Source: Micromonospora phaseoli (GTDB lineage Bacteria > Actinomycetota > Actinomycetes > Mycobacteriales > Micromonosporaceae). From it: a DNA stretch of 64,000 bases. Of the stretch, positions 7,633 to 15,192 are shown one piece after another. The notes beneath the pieces were generated by a model. It did not search any database. It was not told where the DNA came from and saw only the letters and a program-made list of their open reading frames with translations. Made by a program: the position numbers and the translations under genes. Position 1 is the stretch's first letter; each line of letters starts with the position of its first letter. Location of the stretch: positions 1-64,000 of the forward strand of contig NZ_FNYV01000008.1 of the NCBI RefSeq assembly GCF_900109115.1, read 5' to 3'.

Positions 7633-8558
7633 TAACCCATCACCCGTTCGGGCACCTCTACCGGTGCCGGTGTGACCTGCGACGCTTCGGCGCCGACCCG
7701 CGCCCGCGATTCGCGCCAGCGGCGCAGCACCTGGCCGTGTCGGGGCGCGAAGAGCCAGGCCAGCAGGAACACCGCGGTGGCCACCAGCACGATGGTGCCG
7801 CCGACCGGCAGGTCGTAGCTCCACGACAGGTAGAGGCCCACCAACGCGGATCCGCCACCGATCACCGGCGCGAGCAGCATCATCACCGCCAGCCGGTCGG
7901 TCAGCAGCCGCGCGGCGGCGGCAGGGGTGATCAGCAACGCGAGCACCAGGATGTTCCCGATCGTCTGCAGCGAGATCACCACGGCGAGCGTGACCAGCAC
8001 GTAGAGCGCAATGTCCAGCCAGAACACCCGCAGCCCGATCGAGCGGGCCATCTCCCGGTCCAGGCAGACCGCCACCAACTCCTTGTGCAGCAGGAACACC
8101 ACCGCCAGGATCGTCAGTCCGGTGAATCCGACGGTGTAGAGATCCCGATCCGGGATGCCGGTGATCGAGCCGAAGAGGAACTGTTGCAACGATCCGGCAT
8201 AGCCGGGCGCCCGCGAGATGATCACGATGCCGAGTGCGAACGCGGCCACGAAGAACACCCCGATGAGCGAGTCCTCCTTGACCCGGCGGTGCTGGGCGAA
8301 CACGGCGATCAACAACGCCGTCGCGATGCCGGCGACCGCGCCGCCCAGCACCAGACTGCCCTGTAGAACGAAGGCGACCGCCAGGCCCGGGAAGACCGCG
8401 TGGGCGACCGCGTCGCCGATGAACGCCATCCCGCGCAGCACCACGTAGCAGCCGACCACCCCGCAGACCACACTGGACATCACGGCGATCGCCAGCGCCT
8501 TGGGCAGGAAGGCCAGATCGGGGTTGAGCAGGTCGGCGAGGAAATCGGTGATCGACAT
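7632..8558 (-). CDS. Zinc/manganese-type ABC transporter permease (anchored-repeat class)
   Basis: This 308-residue membrane protein of the ZnuB/MntB (ABC-3) family has about eight hydrophobic helices. The typical segments are 'GMAFIGDAVAHAVFPGLAVAF' and 'SLQTIGNILVLALLITPAAAARLL'. It would form the membrane channel for metal import. Its ATG at 8558 overlaps the ATPase stop codon. A basic cytoplasmic tail follows the last helix. Together with the ATPase and binding protein it completes an importer under Zur-like operator 4. Confidence 0.92.
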   Translation of the reverse strand: MSITDFLADLLNPDLAFLPKALAIAVMSSVVCGVVGCYVVLRGMAFIGDAVAHAVFPGLAVAFVLQGSLVLGGAVAGIATALLIAVFAQHRRVKEDSLIGVFFVAAFALGIVIISRAPGYAGSLQQFLFGSITGIPDRDLYTVGFTGLTILAVVFLLHKELVAVCLDREMARSIGLRVFWLDIALYVLVTLAVVISLQTIGNILVLALLITPAAAARLLTDRLAVMMLLAPVIGGGSALVGLYLSWSYDLPVGGTIVLVATAVFLLAWLFAPRHGQVLRRWRESRARVGAEASQVTPAPVEVPERVMG

Positions 8559-9301
8559 CAGCCGGCCTGGACGATCCGTAGCAACGGAGAACGCTCGCTG
8601 ACCCCGAAGGTGCGGATCCACACCTGGGGGTCACGCAGCTCCGCGGGCGTACCCTCGGCGACCACCCGCTGGTTGAGCAGGATCAGTCGGGTGCAGGAGG
8701 ACATCGCACCGATCAGGTCATGGGTGGTCATCAGCAGCGCCTTTCCCTCTGCCGCGAGCCCGGTGAACAGGTCACCGAGCAACTCCTGGGTGGGCAGGTC
8801 CAGCCCGGTGAACGGCTCGTCGAGCAACAGCAACTCCGGCTCCAGCGCGAGCGCCCGGGCTACCAGCACCCGTTGCCGCTGCCCGCCGGAGAGTTCACCG
8901 ACCGGCCGGCCGCGCAGGTCACCGAGGCGCACGCGATCGATCGCCTCGGCTGCCGCACGCCAGTCGGCCACCCCCGGACGGCGCAGCAACCCGATCCGCC
9001 CGGTACGGCCGCTGAGCACGGCCTGCTCCACCGAGACGGGGAACTCCCAGGCGAACTCGTGCCGCTGCGGCACGTACCCGACCGCCGACCGGCCGGGTCG
9101 GCTCGGCACTCCGGCGACCAGCACCCGTCCGGAGCGCGACCGGATCAGGGCAAGTACCGAGCGCAGCAGGGTCGTCTTCCCGGCACCGTTCGGCCCGACC
9201 AGCCCCACCAGCTCGCCATGATCGACCCGAAGCCGCACGTCGCGGAGCACCGGGCGGCCACCGAGATCGACGTCGAGGCCCTCCACCACCAGTGCGCTCA
9301 T
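8558..9301 (-). CDS. ABC transporter ATP-binding protein (ZnuC-like, anchored-repeat class)
   Basis: This 247-residue ATPase has Walker A 'GPNGAGKTT', Q-loop 'YVPQR', signature 'LSGGQRQR', Walker B 'LLLLDEPF' and the switch His in 'TTHDL'. It resembles ZnuC/MntA-type ATPases of metal importers. The ATG at 9301 overlaps the end of the preceding wall-protein gene by 4 bp and its own stop overlaps the permease start. This gives a fully coupled operon: binding protein, wall protein, ATPase, permease. Confidence 0.95.
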   Translation of the reverse strand: MSALVVEGLDVDLGGRPVLRDVRLRVDHGELVGLVGPNGAGKTTLLRSVLALIRSRSGRVLVAGVPSRPGRSAVGYVPQRHEFAWEFPVSVEQAVLSGRTGRIGLLRRPGVADWRAAAEAIDRVRLGDLRGRPVGELSGGQRQRVLVARALALEPELLLLDEPFTGLDLPTQELLGDLFTGLAAEGKALLMTTHDLIGAMSSCTRLILLNQRVVAEGTPAELRDPQVWIRTFGVSERSPLLRIVQAG

Positions 9302-10263
9302 CTCGCCGCTCCCGTGCTGCGCTCCTGCTCGGCACGGCGACGGGCGGCACGCCCGCGCAGCAGCACCACGACCAGCGCGACAGCCAGACCGGTCGCGGCC
9401 ACCGCCAGCCCCGCCACCAGCCACCCGCTGGGGCCGCCTGCGGACCCAGCGTCGTCGCCAGTCTCCGCCGCCGCCGACGTCGCCTCCACCGGCCGTGGCT
9501 GCGCGGCCAACGCCGCGTCGGTGGTGGCCGCGCCGCCGACCGCGAACCGCAGGTGCCGGACCGCCGACACCTGCTCGCCGCTGATCAGGTCGGCGCTCGC
9601 CCGGACCGCGACCAGGTAGACACCCGGCTCGGTGAACACCCAGTTGGCGTGCGTGTGGGTGTTGACCTCCACCCACATCGACTGGCCCGGTGGCTCCGTG
9701 GAACGCCACAACACCTGCGGGGCGCTGAAGGTGCCGGCCTGGACGTACATGGTCACCGTGCCCGGCCCTTCGACCCCGGCCAGTTCGAGGGTCACCCCAC
9801 GATCGATGGTCTGCATCACCTGCGGGTCCTGCGTGTTCCAGCCCACCCACACCACGTCGGCCTGTTGGACCTGCGGCACCACGTACACCGGTGCGCCGGC
9901 GGAGACACCGAGGAATCCGTACGCCGGGTCGTCGGGAACCGTCTGGACCGCCGCCTCGGTGACCCGCAGCACGGTCCGGTCGGGATCACGCCACACCGGC
10001 TCGGCCGCGTCGTCGTGGATGAGCAGCGTCCACTGCCCGTCCACGTACCGTGGCCCGATGTCGACGTGACCTGCGGAGAGCTCCGCAGGGCCGGCCGCGA
10101 CCGGCTGGTCGGGGGCGATCGACTGGCTCAGAGCCGGGTCCGGCGACGCCGGCTGACCGGCCTGCGCGACACCGACCCGCGCGACACCGGCCTGCGCAGC
10201 GGCGCCAGCTGGCCCGAGCAGCACCAGCATCGGGATCACCGTCATCAGCCGGAGAACTCTCAC
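9298..10263 (-). CDS. Transporter-associated surface-repeat protein with C-terminal membrane helix
   Basis: This protein has 321 residues if the GTG at 10263 is used; that start has AAGGAGG 5 nt upstream. An ATG at 10278 overlapping the previous stop is the alternative. A signal peptide (LMTVIPMLVLLGPAGAAA) precedes one intact surface repeat: 'SAGHVDIGPRYVDGQWTLLIHDD', 'DPAYGFLGVSAGAPVYVVPQVQ', 'VGWNTQDP', 'NTHTHANWVFTEPGVYLVAV'. A transmembrane helix and basic tail (LRGRAARRRAEQ) end it. It is encoded within the importer operon, so it probably holds the repeat next to the transporter and may pass metal to the binding protein. Confidence 0.85.
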   Translation of the reverse strand: MRVLRLMTVIPMLVLLGPAGAAAQAGVARVGVAQAGQPASPDPALSQSIAPDQPVAAGPAELSAGHVDIGPRYVDGQWTLLIHDDAAEPVWRDPDRTVLRVTEAAVQTVPDDPAYGFLGVSAGAPVYVVPQVQQADVVWVGWNTQDPQVMQTIDRGVTLELAGVEGPGTVTMYVQAGTFSAPQVLWRSTEPPGQSMWVEVNTHTHANWVFTEPGVYLVAVRASADLISGEQVSAVRHLRFAVGGAATTDAALAAQPRPVEATSAAAETGDDAGSAGGPSGWLVAGLAVAATGLAVALVVVLLRGRAARRRAEQERSTGAAR

Positions 10264-10274
10264 CTGTACCTCCT

Positions 10275-11852
10275 TCATATCGCCAGGCAGTTCCGCAGCG
10301 AATCGGCGTTGAAGCGCATCATCTGGACGTAGGTGGCGGCCCGGTCGTCGAGGGTGTCGCCGTAGATCTCGCAGACCCGCACATCGAGGGACCTGGCCAC
10401 CTCGGTCAGGGTCGACGACCGGGCCCGGAGGTTGGGCTCCAGGAAGACCGCCGGCACCTGGAGGTTGCGGATCGTGTCGGTGAGCCGACGACGGTCGGCG
10501 AGGCTCGGTTCGGCGGCCGGGTGCGGCGTGACGAAGCCGGAGATCTGCACGTCGTACGCGGCACCGAGGTAACCGAACGCATCGTGGGTGGTGATCAGGT
10601 GCCGGCGGCTGGGCGGGATCTGCGCGACGGTGTCCCGCACGTACCCGTCGAGAGCCTCCAGCTCCGCGACGTACCCGGTCGCGTTGGCCCGGTACTGCCT
10701 GGCGCCGGCCGGGTCCACGCGGATCAGGGTGTCCCTGATCAGCTCCACGTAGGAGATGGCGTTCCGGACGTTCTGCCACAGGTGCGGGTCGATCTCGCCG
10801 TGCACGTGCTTGCCGAGCACCGCCTGCGGAAGTTGGTGGATCTGGGTTCCGGGCCGACCGAGAAAGCGGAACGCGCGGTCGGTCGGCACCTCGGCGAGCG
10901 CCTTGTTCGGCACCTCGATCACGGTGCGGGACGGGTCGTGGATCCGCTGGTGTCCGTCGCCATCGCCGTGCGGATCGTCCAGCAGGTAGATGGCGGGCTC
11001 GTCGCGTACGACAGCGTCCAGGTCGACGGTCAGATCGGCGTGGCCGGAGCGCAGGACCGTGGCACCAGGCATGTCGGGCACGCTGTGCGGATCCACCCCG
11101 ACGGCGAAGGTGAAGGTCTGCTCCCCCAGGGGTACGGGCCGGGTGTCAGGGGTGACCGCAAGGTGCGCCACCATGCTCAGCCGGTACACGCCGGGCTCGG
11201 CGAACGCCCAACTCATGTGCGTGTGCGCGTCGGGCGGCAGGGTGGCGGTGTCGTCCCGGTAGCCGTTGGCCGCCTCGAAGCCGTCGGCCGAGTTGAGATA
11301 GAAGGTCGGTCTGCCGAATGACTCGGTCAGGTAGGCCGCCATGGCACCGGGCCCGGTCACCGCTGTCCCGCTGAGCAGGACATCCGAGGCACGGCTGGCG
11401 CCGTAGTCGGCACCGGTGCCGCGTACCCGCATGCCGAGCCAGATGGCGTCCAGCGCGACGTTCTCCACCAGCGGGATGATCTCGGCCGCGTACTTGACCG
11501 CGCCTTCGGCGAGCGAGACGTTCGGCACGCCGTCACGCAGGTTGGCGTCCAGCGCCTTGATGACGGCGTGCTCCTCCAGCAGCATGTAGTTGCTGAAGGC
11601 GACATCGGCGTACACCACGTTGCGCACGTCGCGCAGGGACGGCTCGTACGCGTGCGGGTCAGCACCGTCGGGCACCAGCGAGCTGGTCACGACCCGGTCG
11701 CCGCCCACGTTTCGCACCAGGTCCCGCAGGATCCCCGTCGTCGTCACGACCTGGATGCGTCCGTCACGATCGCTGAGCACGTCGGGGCGGGCACACCCGG
11801 CCAGCCCGACGCCGAGCACGAGCAGTACGACCAGCCAACGCGCGTGACGCAC
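10275..11852 (-). CDS. ZnuA-like metal-binding lipoprotein with an inserted surface repeat
   Basis: This is a 525-residue protein with a GTG start behind GGAGGGGG. A lipobox 'GVGLAGC' (Cys about residue 20) gives a membrane-attached substrate-binding protein. The ZnuA lobes are split. The N-lobe (residues about 30-125) carries 'GADPHAYEPSLRDV'; the C-lobe (about 350-525) carries 'IDPHLWQNVRNA', 'TTHDAFGYL' and 'YGDTLDD', supplying the three His and one acidic ligand of the family. Between them lies a surface-repeat domain whose C-terminal half ('DAHTHMSWAFAEPGVYRLSM') precedes its N-terminal half ('RSGHADLTVDLD', 'FRFLGRPG'), i.e. circularly permuted. A His-rich patch (DDPHGDGDGHQRIHDP) lies in the insert. 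It is first gene of the importer operon, 44 bp from Zur-like operator 4. Confidence 0.9.
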   Translation of the reverse strand: MRHARWLVVLLVLGVGLAGCARPDVLSDRDGRIQVVTTTGILRDLVRNVGGDRVVTSSLVPDGADPHAYEPSLRDVRNVVYADVAFSNYMLLEEHAVIKALDANLRDGVPNVSLAEGAVKYAAEIIPLVENVALDAIWLGMRVRGTGADYGASRASDVLLSGTAVTGPGAMAAYLTESFGRPTFYLNSADGFEAANGYRDDTATLPPDAHTHMSWAFAEPGVYRLSMVAHLAVTPDTRPVPLGEQTFTFAVGVDPHSVPDMPGATVLRSGHADLTVDLDAVVRDEPAIYLLDDPHGDGDGHQRIHDPSRTVIEVPNKALAEVPTDRAFRFLGRPGTQIHQLPQAVLGKHVHGEIDPHLWQNVRNAISYVELIRDTLIRVDPAGARQYRANATGYVAELEALDGYVRDTVAQIPPSRRHLITTHDAFGYLGAAYDVQISGFVTPHPAAEPSLADRRRLTDTIRNLQVPAVFLEPNLRARSSTLTEVARSLDVRVCEIYGDTLDDRAATYVQMMRFNADSLRNCLAI

Positions 11853-11895
11853 GGTTCTGCCCCCTCCGAGGATCGCGGAAGCAGCAGGCTACCAC

Positions 11896-11914
11896 GTTAT
11901 CGGTAATGGTTATC
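11896..11914 (-). promoter_or_regulatory. Zur-like operator 4 (importer operon)
   Basis: The minus-strand 19-mer ATGATAACCATTACCGATA lies upstream of the ZnuA-like gene that starts at 11852. It is the most divergent of the six copies but keeps ATGA-AAC-ATTACC-TA. Confidence 0.65.
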
Positions 11915-11947
11915 ATGTGGTTTACGTGTCGGCCGGGCGACGAAACG

Positions 11948-11986
11948 GCCGCGCCCGGCCCGCGGGCGATGCGGGCCGGGCGCGGC
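11948..11986. terminator. 16-bp GC hairpin downstream of the surface-protein pair
   Basis: GCCGCGCCCGGCCCGC (11948-11963) and its perfect complement (11971-11986) flank a 7-nt loop. It lies 22 bp after the minus-strand gene ending at 12008 and just before the importer promoter, so it probably ends that transcript. Confidence 0.7.
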
Positions 11987-12007
11987 ACGGACGGGGCGTA
12001 CGACGAA

Positions 12008-12664
12008 TCAACCGACCTGGAAGGTGAACTGCCCGGTGGTGCTCACGGTCTGCCCGTTGGCGGCCCGCACTCCGCTCACCTGGAAGGTCGCCACGTAGGT
12101 GCCCGCCACGTCGAAGCCCCAGTTGACGTGGGCGTGCACGTTGCGGTTGACGTTCAGGCTGTCCGGCAGCCCGTCACCGCTGTCGAAGAGCACGGTCGGA
12201 GTGCCACCCGAGGCGGTGAAGATGCTGAACCCGCCGGGCCCCTGCACGTTGGTCAGCCGGAACACCACCCGGTTGTTCTGTAGGGCACCGCTGGCCACCT
12301 CGGTGGTGTTCCAGCCGGCCCAGAGCAGCCCGGCGGTGCTGGTCTGCGGCAGGACGTACGCGTGACCGCCGCTGCCGAGGAACGACCAGGCCGAACCCGA
12401 CGGCACCGCCGTGTACGCCGTGGACCCGACCCTGAACACCACGGTGGACGGATCGCGCTCCACCGGCGTGGCACCGGTGTCGTCGCGGACACTGACCACG
12501 ATCGGACCACCGGCGGCGTGGTTGACGTCGATGACGTCGACATGCCCGCTGGTCAGCTCGATGACAGCAGCCGTTGCCGGCGTGGCAGCCGTGAGCGACA
12601 GCGCTCCCGCCAACAGCGCCGACGTGGCACCGGCGAGCCAGCCACGGGTACGGGTGCTCCGCAT
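12008..12664 (-). CDS. Small secreted surface-repeat protein A
   Basis: This is a 218-residue protein with the ATG at 12664 behind GGAGG. It has a signal peptide (to about residue 33, ATPATAA) followed by a single surface repeat filling the rest: 'LTSGHVDVIDVNHAAGGPIV', 'WSFLGSGGHAYVLPQTS', 'WAGWNTTEV', 'VHAHVNWGFDVAGTY', ending TFQVG. There is no membrane helix or sorting signal, so it should be secreted free or carried by a partner. It follows protein B by 30 bp and shares Zur-like operator 5. It may act as a diffusible zinc shuttle, which is inferred from motif and regulation only. Confidence 0.82.
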   Translation of the reverse strand: MRSTRTRGWLAGATSALLAGALSLTAATPATAAVIELTSGHVDVIDVNHAAGGPIVVSVRDDTGATPVERDPSTVVFRVGSTAYTAVPSGSAWSFLGSGGHAYVLPQTSTAGLLWAGWNTTEVASGALQNNRVVFRLTNVQGPGGFSIFTASGGTPTVLFDSGDGLPDSLNVNRNVHAHVNWGFDVAGTYVATFQVSGVRAANGQTVSTTGQFTFQVG

Positions 12665-12693
12665 CGCCGATCCTCCTATCTGTCGCCCGGCCA

Positions 12694-13380
12694 TCAGGGC
12701 AGGACGACGAAGCGCAGCTGGACCGAGTCGGACTCGACGACGGTGGCGGTGCCGGCCAGGGTCGCGCTGGCCTTGACCTTCAGCAGATAGACACCGGCCT
12801 TGCTGAAGGCCCAGTTGGCGTGCAGGTGGTCGCCGACCGGCAGGTCCACGACGTCCGGCAGGCCGTCACGGCTGTTGGCCAGCACCGTCGGCAGGCCGAA
12901 CAGGTTCTCGGTGTAGATGGCCACCCGCCCCGAACTGGGGGCGCTGATCAACTGCTGCACCGTCAGGTCGACCGAGTCACCCTCGAAGACGCCCTCCTCC
13001 AGTTCTTCGGTGGCGATGCCGGCCCAGATCAGGTCCTCGTTCTGCACCTGCGGCAGAACCCACACCGGGGAGCCGGCACTGCCCAGGAAGCTGAAAGCGG
13101 GATCGCTGGGCACCGTGGTCCTGGCCTCCGGCTTGACGACGAAGATGACGTCGGAGTGGTGCCGGTGTGCGCCGGGATCGACGGTGTCGTCGTGCACGGC
13201 GAGTTCGAGTTCGCCGTCCTCGTACTCCACTTCGATCACGTCGACGTGGCCGGCAGAGATAACCACCGGCACGGTCACGCCGTGGGCCTGCGCGGGCGCG
13301 GCAGGAACAACGAGTGCCGCGATCATCGCGGCACCGGCCGCCAGCGCACCTGTGGCACGACGGCGGGTTGCGGTCAACAC
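12694..13380 (-). CDS. Small secreted surface-repeat protein B
   Basis: This 228-residue protein has a GTG start at 13380 behind GGAGAGGAG. A signal peptide (residues 1-32, ending APAQA) precedes one repeat: 'ISAGHVDVIEVEYEDGELE', 'DPAFSFLGSAGSPVWVLPQ', 'IWAGIATEEL', 'VGDHLHANWAFSKAGVYLL'. The domain is acidic (EVEYEDGELEL) with a local His pair (AHRHHSDV). It is the first gene of a two-gene operon under Zur-like operator 5. Like protein A it lacks any anchor. Confidence 0.82.
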   Translation of the reverse strand: MLTATRRRATGALAAGAAMIAALVVPAAPAQAHGVTVPVVISAGHVDVIEVEYEDGELELAVHDDTVDPGAHRHHSDVIFVVKPEARTTVPSDPAFSFLGSAGSPVWVLPQVQNEDLIWAGIATEELEEGVFEGDSVDLTVQQLISAPSSGRVAIYTENLFGLPTVLANSRDGLPDVVDLPVGDHLHANWAFSKAGVYLLKVKASATLAGTATVVESDSVQLRFVVLP

Positions 13381-13425
13381 GAGACAGACTCCTCTCCCAG
13401 TGACCCCTGGCGGGCCACTTAGGCG

Positions 13426-13444
13426 TAATGGTATTCGTTTTCAT
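13426..13444 (-). promoter_or_regulatory. Zur-like operator 5 (secreted repeat proteins)
   Basis: The minus-strand 19-mer ATGAAAACGAATACCATTA differs from the six-site consensus at two positions. It lies 46 bp upstream of the GTG at 13380. Confidence 0.8.
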
Positions 13445-13494
13445 CTACCGTGGATAGAGCGCACCGCCTCCGGTTCGATCAGGCAGCCCACAAA

Positions 13495-13530
13495 CGAGGG
13501 ACCATGGCCGGATTCAGCCATGGTCCCTCG
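13495..13530. terminator. 14-bp perfect hairpin after the ATPase gene
   Basis: CGAGGGACCATGGC (13495-13508) and its complement (13517-13530) enclose an 8-nt loop. On the minus strand it follows the stop of the CooC-like gene at 13565 by 35 bp and is followed by TTTG. It separates that gene from the next Zur-controlled operon. Confidence 0.75.
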
Positions 13531-13564
13531 CTTGGTGCCTGCGGACGCCCCGCTCCGGGTGCGG

Positions 13565-14542
13565 TCAGACGGTGGCCGTGACGGCCGCCGCGGCCTCCAT
13601 CCGGAACTCCGGGTCGATCTGCGCGGTGAGGTCGACACCGGCCCGGTCGTTGGCCCACGCCTCGGCGTTGCGCCGGTGGAACTCGTGGGCCAGCCGGGTG
13701 AACGCCGCCCAATCCTGCGCAGTGTCGTCGACGGCGTCGGTCAACCGTCCGAGCACGGCCCGGTTGACCTCCTCCAACTCTTCGAGCGGCCCGACCGTGC
13801 CGCGTTCGGCCCGCCGCACGTACGCCGAACGGCCCAGCCAACCCAGCAGATCCGCGCCGACGTGCTCGCGAAGGAACTCCACGTCGGTGGCGTCCTCCAC
13901 CTTGTTGCCGATAACCGACAGCGCGACCCCGTAGTCGCGGGCGTAGCCGGCGTACTGGCGATAGACGCTGAGGCTGCGCACGGTCGGCTCGCACACCAGG
14001 AAGGTGCGGTCGAAGCGGGTGAACAACCCCGACGCGAACGAATCGGCGCCCGCGGTCATGTCCACCACCACATACTCACCCGGACCGTCGAGCAGGTGAT
14101 TGAGCAGCAGCTCGACGGCCCCGACCTTCGAGTGGTAGCAGGAGACGCCAAGATCCTCGGCAGCGAACTCGCCGGTCACCGCCATCCGCACCCCGCCCAC
14201 GTCCCGCACGCAGGCCGCGTAGATCGGGTTCTCCTCCACCACCCGCAACAACCGGGAGCCCCGACCGGGCGGGGTGGTCTTCACCATCTCGGCCGCCGAC
14301 CCGATGCGGGGATTGTCGCCGCGCAGGTATTCCTTGATCGCCGGCAGGTGCTCACCCAGCGACGTCGCCGTCGTCGCGGCGTGCGCCGGTCCACCGAGGG
14401 CCACCGCGAGGTGCTGGTTGATGTCGGCGTCGACAGCCAGCACCGGCCGGGCCTCGCCGGCGAGGTGACGGGCGAACAACGCGGCGAGGGTGGTCTTCCC
14501 GCTGCCGCCCTTGCCGACGAATGCGACCTTCATCGCCGCCAC
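13565..14542 (-). CDS. CooC/MinD-like P-loop ATPase under a Zur-like site
   Basis: This is a 325-residue SIMIBI ATPase with deviant Walker A 'GKGGSGKTT' (both signature lysines present), switch I region 'DADINQHLAVAL' and switch II 'YVVVDMTAGADS'. It resembles CooC/CobQ-type ATPases that load metal or assemble cofactors; plasmid ParA is less likely because there is no ParB. The GTG at 14542 or the ATG at 14533 could be the start. A Zur-like site lies 14 bp upstream, so it is likely made under zinc starvation. One possibility is ATP-driven delivery or recycling of zinc; the substrate is unknown. Confidence 0.8.
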   Translation of the reverse strand: MAAMKVAFVGKGGSGKTTLAALFARHLAGEARPVLAVDADINQHLAVALGGPAHAATTATSLGEHLPAIKEYLRGDNPRIGSAAEMVKTTPPGRGSRLLRVVEENPIYAACVRDVGGVRMAVTGEFAAEDLGVSCYHSKVGAVELLLNHLLDGPGEYVVVDMTAGADSFASGLFTRFDRTFLVCEPTVRSLSVYRQYAGYARDYGVALSVIGNKVEDATDVEFLREHVGADLLGWLGRSAYVRRAERGTVGPLEELEEVNRAVLGRLTDAVDDTAQDWAAFTRLAHEFHRRNAEAWANDRAGVDLTAQIDPEFRMEAAAAVTATV

Positions 14543-14555
14543 CCCAAGCCGTCGC

Positions 14556-14574
14556 TAATGGTAACCGTTTCCAT
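14556..14574 (-). promoter_or_regulatory. Zur-like operator 6 (CooC-like ATPase)
   Basis: The minus-strand 19-mer ATGGAAACGGTTACCATTA is a nearly symmetric copy: its complement reads TAATGGTAACCGTTTCCAT. It lies immediately upstream of the ATPase start codon. Confidence 0.8.
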
Positions 14575-14796
14575 AGTCGGCATGGTAACGGACCGTTCCG
14601 CCCGGCCGCCGCCGAACCCGCCGATCGGCCGTCTCCAGTTTGCCCAGCACGTGGTCGAGCACACGCCGCCACGTCGCGTCACGCTGGAGCCGCTAGCCGT
14701 CGACACTTGAGCAAGGAATCTGGTGGAACCTGTCGAAGACCGGTACCGGCCGTTCGTCACCCGGACGACGCACGCTGCCAACCATGAGGAGCAACG

Positions 14797-15156
14797 ATGA
14801 GGTACGCGATGTTGATCTGCGGCGACGACCGCGAGTGGACCGCGCTGTCGCCGGCCGACGAGCAGGACGTGATGAAGCAGGTCTACGAGTGGTACGAGCG
14901 GTGGCAGCCGACCGGCAAGATCGCCGACGGCGGCGCCGAACTGCAGCCGCAGGAGACGGCAAAGACGGTACGTGCCGGCGCGGACGGCCAGCCGGTGATC
15001 ACTGACGGGCCGTACCTGGAGCTCAAGGAGGTCATCGGCGCGATCGTCATGCTGGAGTGCGACGACATCGACGAGGCCGCGCGGATCGCGGCCACCTGGC
15101 CACTCGCCGCCGGGATGAGCGCACTGGAGGTCCGTCCCGTGATGAGCCGCGAATAG
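14797..15156 (+). CDS. YciI-like (DGPF domain) protein
   Basis: This 119-residue protein (MRYAMLICGDD; 'VITDGPYLELKEVIGAIVMLECDDIDEA') has the DGPF/YCII signature, here DGPY. GAGGAG precedes the ATG. It faces a gene for an ECF42-type sigma factor (ends 22 bp apart); ECF42 factors are known to sit beside DGPF proteins and to control them. The biochemical role of these proteins is unknown; the fold is a dimeric alpha/beta barrel. Confidence 0.88.
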   Translation: MRYAMLICGDDREWTALSPADEQDVMKQVYEWYERWQPTGKIADGGAELQPQETAKTVRAGADGQPVITDGPYLELKEVIGAIVMLECDDIDEAARIAATWPLAAGMSALEVRPVMSRE

Positions 15157-15168
15157 CGGTGAGGCAGG

Positions 15169-15192
15169 GGCGCCGGTCTCACAGCCGGCGCC
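15169..15192. terminator. Short convergent hairpin between the YciI and sigma-factor genes
   Basis: GGCGCCGG (15169-15176) pairs with CCGGCGCC (15185-15192) across an 8-nt loop. It covers the tail-to-tail gap and the last codons of the sigma-factor gene. A bidirectional terminator is plausible but the stem is short. Confidence 0.4.

Noticed and set aside
13565..14542. Plasmid or chromosome partition ParA
   Set aside because: No ParB or parS-like repeats nearby; the signature Walker A and Zur-like site fit a CooC-type ATPase better.
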